Origin: Cryptomeria japonica
Lineage: Eukaryota > Streptophyta > Pinopsida > Cupressales > Cupressaceae
DNA: 64,000 nucleotides
Direction: 5' to 3'
Assembly: GCF_030272615.1 (NCBI RefSeq)
Contig: NC_081412.1
Coordinates: 97,525,796 to 97,589,795 of the forward strand
Positions 46,633-57,120 of the stretch are shown here, one piece after another (the stretch's first letter is position 1; every line of letters starts with the position of its first letter). The notes beneath the pieces are model-generated. The model was not told the origin of the DNA and did no database searches. It was given only the letters and a program-made list of their open reading frames with translations. The position numbers and the translations under genes are program-made.

Positions 46633-47762
46633 ATTGATCCAACGGCCCATGTTGATTCATAGCCGGGAGATGCTCGTGGTTTACCTATTGTGAAGTAGCA
46701 AAAAGATGGTAGGCCTGGGCAAGGTGGTCAATAGAAGGAATAAAAGCAGTGCAAGTCCCTAAGATCTAACAGCCAGCGTTATTTCATGGGATGAAGATGA
46801 TCGCGAGTTACCTATCATGAAATGGTGAAAAGGAAAGTGGGTCCACGCGGTAGTAAAGCTAAAGTTAAAGAGTGATCATTTCTCTTTTGATTAGATAGAT
46901 CGCGTGGTTTCATGGGATGAAGATGATCAAGTTTTACCCTCTGTGAAATAGTGAAAAGTGGCGGGTCCCAGAAGCACGCAGGTTTTCCAAAGAGTAAAGA
47001 GTGGTTGGTTCTGAGAATGATCAACGACCCGCGTTGATTCGTGGCCAAAAGGTGCTCGAGATTTAGCCTTCACGAAGTAGCAAAATGACATGGCAGTCCA
47101 GCTAGTAGTCCAGGTGGTTTAGGTGGCAAATCAGAAAGTCACACGTGGCCTCGAGGTTAAGTAAATCAAAGAATAAACTGGGCGACTAGGTGGTGGGCCC
47201 AACAGACAGATTGAATCATACCACCAACGAAGAGGTGACCTGTCAGGCACAGGTGGTAGTTTAGAAGTGGATCCCACGAAAGTTTTTCGGCAAGTAAGAA
47301 GTTGCCATGTCAGTTTCTTAGGAGATCGAATGCCAGGGTGGATAGCACTGAATTAGAGGGCCCACATCTACCAGATTAAAGTTGTTAAAGAGCAGGTATC
47401 TTGAGGAGGATCCAACAGTAGGCACTATTTCATAGCCCAAAGGAGCAGGATAGTTACCATTCACGAAACGGTGAAGACTGTTAGCCTTAACCGCTTGGTG
47501 CGCGGTTAGTGAGGTAAACTGTCAGGTCAGGACATGAGAAAGACCGATCAAGTTCTATCTGATCAGATGGCTAGCGTGGTTTCGCTGGGTTAAAGTGCAC
47601 GACGGTTACCATTCATGAAATAGTGAAAGAAATTTTAGCCCGTTGTCGGATGAGGAAAAGTCAAAAGGTAAAAGTAGTGCAAGTTCTATCTGAACAGACA
47701 GTTGGCATGACTTCGCTAGATGAACATGCAAGGGTTTTATGCTCTGTGAAATAGTGAAAGAG
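46633..47762 (+). repeat. Seven dispersed copies of a ~72 bp core with pairing ends, before U2
   Basis: Cores at about 46633-46707, 46761-46835, 46890-46961, 47017-47088, 47407-47480, 47559-47633 and 47691-47762. Each reads GATCNAAC/GGC..., GCGTGGTTTCATGG or similar, then GTTTACC, then CATGAAATAGTGAAA. The segment TTTCATGG can pair with CATGAAAT in the same core (eight bases in core 2). In core 4 both sides differ together (TTCGTG with CACGAA). Spacers are unrelated in sequence and 50-320 bp long. No coding function seen. Confidence 0.82.
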
Positions 47763-47917
47763 CGAAAAGAAAAAATACCCAGGATAGTTTTGACCCGTTG
47801 GAGCCAAATTTTTGAATTCTTTCATGAATTCAATTCTGAAGGGATGGCCAAAGCATGCGAAATTAAGGGATGGCCGAAGAATGCGATGTTAATGTCGCAG
47901 TTAAGAAGCCCAATTGC

Positions 47918-47928
47918 CATATATACTC
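47918..47928 (+). promoter_or_regulatory. Possible TATA box of U2
   Basis: CATATATACTC with CCAATT just upstream, about 195 bp before the U2 ATG and 160 bp after the last core repeat. Confidence 0.5.
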
Positions 47929-48121
47929 TCGCATAAATTGAATGAAGGTATCATTTCAAAGAAGTTGTTGTAGAGAAAGTTGGTGCAGAGCAGAATTCTT
48001 CAAGCCGAAATTAGGTTTTCTTGTTCTTTGCTTACCCATTTCTTGAAAATTGTTGAATTGTGGTTTTGTTCTATTAAAGAACTACTTTGATTGATAATTG
48101 GCATAGTTGCATACTTTCAAA

Positions 48122-51100
48122 ATGGCACCCAGATGGGAATTGATAGGAAAGGTGAACTATTAGGATAGAAACATCTATGATGACTTTCTAGAGAAGTTAA
48201 CCATGTAAACTAATGTCAAGACTAGGGCCAAAGAGTTAGTACCAAAAAACCCTCATTTGAAAATTGGGGATGGCCTGTATGACAAAGGAAATTGGTTAAG
48301 GGACCCCGAAATAGGGATATTAGGTCTAAGTCTTTTTAAAGTTGGTTTTGGTCAAAGACATGCCCCCACCCCTTTGAATAGCATCTGGGAACTGGATGTG
48401 GGGAAGCTTGTGGTCCCTGGTGTGTTCATGGATGTAGATTTGTTGACCTTGATCACACAGAATTATGACCCTGCTGCCAGATGTATCAGAAATATAAAGG
48501 GACCAGACCTAGTTGAAATCAAAGATGATGAGTTTAGAAATGTTTTCAAGCTTAGTGAAGCTTCAAATTATCTTGAGCCTACTGATTTTGAAGCATTAGC
48601 TCAAGTCTACAATGCACAAAGAGATCATCTTAGGAGTGGCCCATTGAGATAATTCTTTATTAAAATAGGAGAGTTAACAGTTGTAGGCCCAAGTACAATG
48701 GAACCATTTTCCCTGAATTTGTTTACTTTAAGAGCTAAGGGTATGTATTGGACACTATATCAGATCTTTGGAGAAGATGCTGAGAAACATATGCCAACCC
48801 ATTATATGCTGATGATTGCCCAAATTCTAAACCCTTCCCTAGAAATAACATTTGATTTTTCCCCATACCTCACTGATGCTATTCATGCAGGGCTTGTAGG
48901 GATTAAAAATGGTAAGGTGGATAGGCCATTTGGATGGTACTCCCTGTTAATGCACATGTTTTTGTTCAAAGGTGCTGATTATTTTGCAAAAGATATGGAT
49001 TTGGTCAAGGTTAAAGATAAAGAGGAGATGCCTGTGCAACTTTGGAGCACTATTCTATCTTGGGATAGAGAGGATGCTATTTTTCTAAAGTTTGATAGAT
49101 GCTTTGCATCTAAGATTAGAGTTCTTTTATGTGTATAAAACCCTAGGATTCCTAAGGCTCTTTTGGAATTCCTTAGGCCTAAAGAGTTTGCAGAAGATAT
49201 CAAGATTGTTCACAACTGGGGAGACATGTATTTGTACCTTTTTTCTATTGTTTTCAGAGTATATGGCTTAAGCGGAACCCCCTATCTACTGCCCTATCAG
49301 GTCCCATTGAAGATAGGGATTGTAGAAGTGTTAAGACAAATTGGAGGAGTACAAGAGGCCGAGCTAACCAATAGGGGTAAAGGGACCATTTTCCCAACTA
49401 TTACCATGGCCCATCATTTTGTAATTACCAAAGGTGGCTGGAAATACTTTGAAGAATTCTTTAAGCCATATATGTTGTCAATTGCAGTTTCAAGGTGTGC
49501 AGACCCTAAGGATTTCTTCAATGGCATGTTTAGAAAGAGGGCAGTATGTTAAAGTAGGCCTCACCAATTTCAATTTCTTGAAGATTTAATTAGAAATGAA
49601 TTCAGCTTAGACGAGCAGGAATTAAGAAAGGAGAAGTGGGTTGCATACAAAAGAGGACTTGATTTTATTCATCAATTTGATTCTAGCTATGACCCTCTTT
49701 CTAGTTTTACCCCTTTTGAAGAGAAGGTTAAATTCTTAATTCTTTATTCTTTATTTTGAAGACCTAATGCAAACCCTGAAAGAAAAAAGGGAGGCTATAA
49801 TGCAAAATGATCCTGATAGGGCTAAATGGTCTTAGCTAAGCCTGCCTTTGCTAAGGCTATCCCACCTGGTAATTATATGATGCATAAAAATCTAAATATA
49901 CTGTGATGATGCCAATGACAAGTGAGCCTTCCACTTCAAGAGGAAAAAGGGCCATTGAAGATGTCATTGATATTCAAGATTCCCCTAAAAGGCAAAGAGT
50001 AGGGAAGGAAGTTGAAATTGATGAGCCTCAATACTCTCCATCTCAATCCCCTATTCACAAAGGATATGAGCAAACAATGGCCCAACAATTGCTACAGTTA
50101 GGGAGTCTTGGTGAAATTGCATACACCTATGATGAGACCCAAGAGGGAATGCCGGAAGAGCCACCTAGTGCTGAAATGAATATAACTGATGGTGAGCTAA
50201 AGGGAAAGGAATTAGACCTCACTGTCAAACAAGCTAGTGAAGAGTTTCTAGCTGACAACAATTTTGTCACAACAGGGGTTTTCATGCAATTTGTATGGAA
50301 ATAAAACATTGAACAATTCAAGGCTAGATGTGAAAAGAGAATGAGTGAGCAGCCTCACAAAGATACAAATTCAGTGGAAGAAGAGGTTAAACAAGAAATG
50401 ATGGTTGAATTCAAAGTTATCACTTCTGAAGCTGGAAGAGAGATGGTGTCAAAGGCTGGTGTTCTAATCCTCCTTGAATGGGATATAGCAGATGCATTGG
50501 TTCTTGAAGCAGTTAGAAAAGAAACCAAGCCAATGAAGGGAGTGACATTTAGCAAAGATAATGCTTCTCTGGTCATGTGGTCCCTCAAGAGGGATGAAAG
50601 TAGAAGAAGGAAAGATACCTCAAGATCTAATCTTCTAGGAGGTATGATAGTACAAAGAGTCCGGGATACAAGGTGGTAAAAGCTGCCAGTACAGTCTTAG
50701 AAACTGCAAAGTTTAATGTGGCAATAGCAGAGAAAGAAGCAAAGGAAAAAGATGATCTCCAAGTCAAGTTGGAGACAATTTTAAAGGCTTATAATGAAGC
50801 CAAAAAGGAGGTAGAAAATAGGGATACTATTATTGCTAGACTTCAGAGTCAGTTGGTAGGACAACACCAAGGAGGTGAGTCCTCTATCCTGGCAATCTCT
50901 TCTTCTCCAGCAAGACTTCCACCTACCAGTCCTATTATAGAATTCCTCCCTTCTCCTATGCCTTCTGGTTTTCAACCAGCTGAGACTTTTCAACATGAGT
51001 TGGAAAAAATGAAACAAGATCAAGCCTTGTTTGCAAGTAAGTATGAAGAGAAGGTAAAGGCCACCATTTTGAGTTTTGCTGATATAGTAGAGGCCCCCAC

Positions 51101-51775
51101 TGTGCACACTAATATGAAAAGAATTTTAGACACTCTATGTGAGTTAAATGAGGATAGGCTATTTTAGAGCCTATTTTGAATAAGTGGATGTCAAGAGAAG
51201 GGGATTTAGAACTTATGTGTGCATCCTATGATGAAGTAGGATTTGATGTTACTATCAAATCCACATGTGATTTGGCAAAAGGTTTGACCAACTTAGCAGA
51301 AGGAAGAGCCAATGTAGAGAGGAAAGCTAACTTGTACAGGAAAGAATATACTAAGCATAAATTTGAATTATTTCCTGGGGGTTTTGTCAGCCAAAATTAG
51401 TTGAAGGACAAATAGGTATGGCTTGATGAGTTGGGAGCTAATTTTTCTTTGAGGGTAAATGAAATTGATAACAAAGATGACACCTCTTTGTTTGTTAAAA
51501 CAAGTGAGGAGATAGAAAAGATAAAATCACATTACGGTTTTTCGGAATCAGAGGTGAGGAAAATAAGAAACTCTTGGAAAAGGTTGCTTAAGTTAGAGAA
51601 AAATATTGTTGGCTACTCATGGCCTACTGATGATGTGTTCCAAGAGTGGACCAAAAGGTATGTGGTGCAAGAGGAAGATGCTCCAGAATAGTTGGAAGAT
51701 GCTCCGGGATAGTTAGAAGATGTTGCAGAAGAGTTACCAACCAAAAAGGTTGTTGAGATAGAAAAAGACTTGTAA
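48122..51775 (+). pseudogene. U2: unrecognised gene family, copy 2, broken
   Basis: Paralogue of U1. From ATG 48122 (MAPRWELIGKV) the conserved part runs: LNSIWELDVGKLVVPGVFMD near 48375, NYDPAARCIRN near 48465, FGWYSLLMHMFL near 48930, FLRPKEFAEDIKIVHNWGD near 49165-49225 and VYGLSGTPYLLPYQVP near 49260. Then comes a linker with a basic SPKRQRVGKE stretch near 49980 (nuclear signal possible), and coiled-coil-like parts near 50700-50850 and 51000-51110. Stops near 48161, 48210, 48650, 49137, 49550 and later, and frameshifts near 49745, 50670 and 51170. Total about 1,200 residues, no introns needed. U1 and U2 are only moderately alike, so the duplication is old or they arrived separately. Function unknown. 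Confidence 0.68.
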
Positions 51776-52850
51776 CTACTTCTTGAAAGAAGCTATGGTT
51801 GTAACTAATTTTCCCTAGGGATGTTCGAAGCTTGTATGCATCCATAATGTTATAAATGGATACCAGGACAGAGGAAATATGATCACAAGAATTTGTAAAG
51901 AAACTCTACAGAAATTTATCTGCGTTTTTTCTAGTGTTTCACAGAAAACTATCTAAGTTTTGTAAGATTTTCCAAATTGAATATAAATATACAGACCATT
52001 AACTTTGAGCCTAAAATTTGTGTTGTCTTCTAGTATGCTTTGAAATATTTTACTGGTTTCATTTGGGTAATTTAGGGTTATTTCAATTGAATAGGGATTG
52101 TAATGCAATCTTTATAGATATGTTTCTTAGCTTTCTTCTTCAGGAGGGGAATTAAATATAAAGACTCTGTAGCCCAAACAGTGAAGAAAGGCACTGGTCA
52201 TCTATAGAATACAATTCATCAGTTCACATTTCATTTTAAAGCAATAGGAGTAGTTGAGTAGGAAATATAGAGTAGACTATAAATAGTGTATATACATAAA
52301 TTTCAAGCACAAAAATCGAATAATTTCTACAACAACAATCTTGAACTCATCTGCTATATCTCCATCCTGGAAATTTATGCCATTCTAAGATGCATTAGGT
52401 TAGTCTTAGTCACTAGAACACAATTTGCAACATGCATTAGGAGTTGTCCTCCTTACAAATAGTGCAACATTAAAAAGGTATTATCAAAGCTACAACCACA
52501 ATTCAAAGAGGAAGCTTACAAAGATAGGACAAAGCTAGGTACAGTCATAAGTCAAGGAAAATTCATAGTTGAAACTTAGTCCAAAATAGTGAAGAAGTGC
52601 AACAAATGACATGAGAAGTCTAAAGAAGTATTATAGCAATCATGAGTCAAGGATTAATGAAGAGATTTTTTGCATCCATGATACAATCTCAAACACACTT
52701 TTTACCGTTCTCTTGGTGATTTTGCCCAATTGTGTATGTCTTGTTTATGTATGAAAAGGCATTTTGTAACTTTCCATTGACCATGTATTTGAAATGTCTT
52801 TGATTTAGATATGGCATGAGCTTAGTCGTAGAGTGAGACTAGGGAGTTGG
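51776..52850. other. No gene seen
   Basis: AT-rich flank of U2, non-coding in all frames by inspection. Confidence 0.5.
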
Positions 52851-52852
52851 AC

Positions 52853-52893
52853 CATCTCAACCATGGTGCGCCTGCATATGTATATAGTTTTGT
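52853..52893. repeat. Second copy of the ~40 bp U-family 3' flank
   Basis: Matches 45194-45232. The sequences diverge on both sides. Confidence 0.85.
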
Positions 52894-52969
52894 GTATTCA
52901 TTAAATATTTTCATTTAATTTTAATCAACTAAAGAGCAACATTCATGACTTACAAGTAATAAAAAAACT

Positions 52970-53551
52970 TACAAGGATGAGGCATATTCATAACTTTTGC
53001 AGTGCTACCTTGGATATCAACACTAGAAGCAACTCATATTGTTCGTGTACAGACAAGACAATATGGGAGTTCATTATACCCAACAACTTGTGGTGTTGTT
53101 GTTCATGTTGGCTTCACTTGCACCCTAAAATTAAGATTCAATATACATTATTCAATAAGATTAACTATGCAACATAATGAAATATTGAAAAGTGTGTTAC
53201 CTTGTTGAGCTTCGCTTGGTTTCGAGAATATTTTAATATTCTCTACTTAACAGGGCCAACCACATGAAGGTGGAAGTTCATTTGGCCCCTCCCCCCAACC
53301 TTAACATCACTCTAAATTCCCGTTAACATCTTATAACATTCATTCATTAATTCTTTCTACCATTAATAAAATATAGCATTCATTCATTAATATCACATAA
53401 TGTTCATTAACACATAACATTGATTAACATTAATTAACACGCAACATTCACCAATATTAATTAACACATATCATCCATAACCATTAATTAGCACATAATT
53501 ACATTCACTAACACATAAAAATCAGTCATTATCAAATTAGTTAGATTACAG
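52970..53551 (-). repeat. CACTA copy B, 3' flanking sequence
   Basis: Inverted match to 30740-31130, including the G/C homopolymer (53283 region) and AATATTTCATTATG. Also holds repeated AACATTCATTAATTAACAC motifs at 53330-53520. Confidence 0.75.
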
Positions 53552-56500
53552 TCATTTCTTTCTTTGTTTTTTCTTTGAAGCTATGAAAAGACTAAGTGGA
53601 ACATTAGTTTCTTCATCATTTCCCCCCTCTACAGATGTTCTACCAACTGCTCGTGATCTCAATGTATGCCTAGTCCTATACTGAGGATGAGGACACTGAA
53701 GCGAAGGGGGGTCCTCTGCAATAACAAAGAAATGGGTTAAATTCAAAAAAATAAATTATTATTGTTACAAGTATTTCATTAATTTAGAGAACATAATTGT
53801 TGTGCTCTTTACCTGATGGGGCCACATCATTTTGTGTAGCCTCAACCTCAACATGTTGAACACCCTCTAGATCATTTGGAGTTGAAATGCTAAAGGTTAC
53901 ATTAATGTTGAACACCAATTGCAATTATATTTGTTTAAAACAATAACAATGGTCCTCTTTACCTGAGTGGGGAACATCACATTCTTGAGGTTGTGTACCC
54001 AGATCATGCTCCACTTGCTCACCACCGACTACATGCTCTAAAATATTAACAAAAAAGGTTACATTAATTACTACTCTAATTACAAATTGAGATATATATA
54101 CTTGTATTAATAGCTAAATAAATAAATTTGAATAGCAAATGAATACCTCCACTACTGGGATGCACATTCGGACCTTCATGTGCAGGTGGTGTTTCACAAT
54201 TAGCAGGCTGCATTCCAATGACATGCACATTGTTATCATTGCTTGCATATTTAAAACAAATATAGTCACTTTGTGTTGGAACTCAACATCAATTAGATTA
54301 TTGGTAAAGTATTCAATTTGAAACAACTTCCATTTACCATATTTACATGTGTGATGGATGCACTCGAATGTTGTGTATGCCCACTCAATTCTCGTAGCCG
54401 ATCAGCCACGGCTGAATAGCCTTGCTGATAGGCAATTCTCTTGTCAGCTTCTGTGGGCGCTCTATTGAATTCAGAGCCCTACATTTTGCTTGGTACCATG
54501 AATTTTGCTTGCATTGTTTGATAAAAAAAAAATGTTTGCAATTTATTAATATTTTGATGCAATATTTCGTTTACATGAGATACTTACAATTCATGCAACA
54601 AGTTTCATGTAACCACCAAAACTGAGTTTGTGTTGCCTATGCTTTTCTTGCCTTGCCTTGGTTGCCTTTGACGTGTCACTCAGTCTATAAAAAGTTTGAA
54701 ATATGTTAGATTATATAAATATAAAGAGTAATTAATTAGTACATAATTACATTCTTAATAGTATCCCGTACCTTCTTCTGGCGTCTAGTGGTGTATTTCC
54801 TTTTTTCCTTTCAATTTTCTCCTTGGCATCCAAAATCAAGTCCTTCCACTCCCTCTCTGGAATCATGGGGGGATGCTCGTACTTTAGGTTCCTCTCCAAA
54901 TGGGTCTTGTATTGGTCCCTCACATACTATAGATATGTGCCAAGTTTTTCAAGGAGCTTGGTTTTGTCAAAGGTGTCATTTCAGAACCACTCAACCATTT
55001 GGTTTGTCAATTCATCTTTTAACCTTTTTTCTTGGTCATTCCACCTTTTAAAGAAAAAATAAACCTGTTAGATTCATAAATGAACTGAAGCTACATTTAA
55101 TACACTTCAAGAAAATGATCAAAGGAAAACTATTCTAGCAATGATATGAAATCAAAAGTGGATTAGGGTTAGTTCACATATGATGTACCACCTTTTACAT
55201 ATGGTGGGCCCAAATATCTGCAATGCAATGTCACTAAGATGTTTATAGAAAATATCATTGCCTGCCAAAAATTCATGGGATCATTTGTCCACAACCAGTG
55301 ATCATAAAGTAAATTACAATTAGAGTATATATAATAATAATTTTAAAGTACCTGGAACCTTTCGTATCTTTAAGGGAATCATTTCTTTGTCGCTCACCAC
55401 CAATGTGGCCTGCAGCGTTCCCGTACTAGCAATACGAGAAGATCCAGGAAATGATGGTATGTTATCAGCAGTAGTCACCTCTAGCACATCCTCATGTGCA
55501 TCTCCTCCTGCAAAAAATGAATCCACTATGAAATGGCATTAGAATTCAAGAAAGAACGCTTGAAAGGAAATAAACACTTGACATAAGATAGAGCAAAAGA
55601 GGGATCTACCAACAGTGGGTGGGCCAATATGACGTGCACTAGAGGATGTCTGCATGCTACGTGTTGCCGATATTGTAGTCAATAATACAGGTGAGGGTGA
55701 CCTCTGATGAGGTGGTGGCGGCATTTGCACAGTAACATTGACAACACCTAAAGAATAATACATTAAATATATCAAACATTAAATATATGAAAAGTGAAAG
55801 AATTGTAAACAAGGATGAACCTTTATTTTGAAAATTGACAGTATCAAGTATGATGTGTTTTGGGTACTCAGAGTGATAAGCCAAGCAAGTGATAATACAA
55901 GAAAATCGTCATATTGACAATATCAAGTATGATGTGTTTTGGGTACTCAGAGTGATAAGCCAAGCAAGTGATAATACAAGAAAATCGTCATCATCTGAAT
56001 ATCCTACAACACCTTGATCGTGGGAACGAATTTCATGAGGGTAGATAAATTGTTGTAAAAACAATATGTACATATTTTAGTTAATGAAATAAAAGAGAAT
56101 AAAATATAAACCATTATTGAACTTTTGTTATAATTAAAGCTTTCATTACTGCTTACTTGCAAGTTTTCTACTGTCTTAAACAATAATTCCACCCTCTGTT
56201 GTATCTCATCAGTGGTAGGATGCATAGCTGCCAAAGCAACAATCTCTTTTCTAATTTGTATAAGAGGCATTTAAAAGAATTTCACAAGGTCTGTGGGATC
56301 TTCAGGGTCATCATTGCTTAACCCTAATGATTCCACATCCATAGAAAGGTGCTCAGGTATTGCAACTCCCTTTCCCTTTCCCCGAACATCCGTCTGTGTC
56401 AAGAATATCATTAACAATTACAAAATTAGTATAAATCACTAAAAAAAAGAACATAATAATGTAACAGTTTGCTTCTATCTAATTTGTACAATTATAATGA

Positions 56501-56564
56501 GGTTTACCTACTCGGTAGAAGTTTCACAAGCTACATCTCTGTCTGTGATATGTGATGGATCCAT
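53552..56564 (-). pseudogene. CACTA copy B: ORF2 (Ptta/En/Spm transposase-family), intron-bearing, broken
   Basis: Read from ATG 56564 on the minus strand. Exon-like blocks: 56564-56510; 56395-56160 (TDEIQQRVELLFKTVENLQ); 55750-55610; 55510-55345 (SRIASTGTLQATLVV); about 55265-55190; 55046-54775 with the family core (YVRDQYKTHLERN, HPPMIPEREWKD); 54690-54610 (SDTSKATKARQEKHRQHK); 54480-54350 (EFNRAPTEADKRIAYQQGYS); 54210-54150; 54040-53965; 53875-53815; 53746-53552. Stops lie near 56277, 54985 and 54930. The second protein of CACTA elements is thought to bind their subterminal repeats and help the TNP2 transposase. Confidence 0.85.
55834..55991. repeat. 79 bp perfect-but-one tandem duplication
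   Basis: 55834-55912 and 55913-55991 differ at one base. It lies in intron or linker sequence of CACTA ORF2 and is absent from copy A. Confidence 0.97.
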
Positions 56565-57021
56565 GTCGGCCTGTGACAACGAAAAAGTATAAAAAACGTT
56601 AGCAAAATTACATAATACATAACATGAACAACATGAACTTTGTAGACAAAAAGAGTATTAAATAATAAAAAGATGTTTCATCAAAATCATTGTAAATTTT
56701 TTAATTTCTTACCTTTACTTTATGTAGACTATGTAGGATACTAAACTAAATGGTTGACGATGTCTGTAGTCAACAACATGTTCCCACCAAGGGTGACAAC
56801 ATCACACAGGGACTATACTTGAAATCAACACCATCAATTAATCATCATAAGCATTACTACATTTGTAAGTTGATAAACAATAAATAAATACGTATCATAA
56901 GCATCATAAGCATCACTTGATGTGTCATCATATATGTAATTGAGCATCAGAATTAGCATCACATATCATGTGTCATCATAAACATGTAATCCATCACATA
57001 TGTATCATAAATCACCATCCA

Positions 57022-57047
57022 TCACATAGGTAATAAACAATCGCCAA

Positions 57048-57120
<73 letters not shown>

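Noticed and set aside
52411-52423. CACTAGAACACAA as the terminus of CACTA copy B
   Set aside because: No matching TAGTG end or subterminal repeats found, and a CACTA pentamer is frequent by chance.
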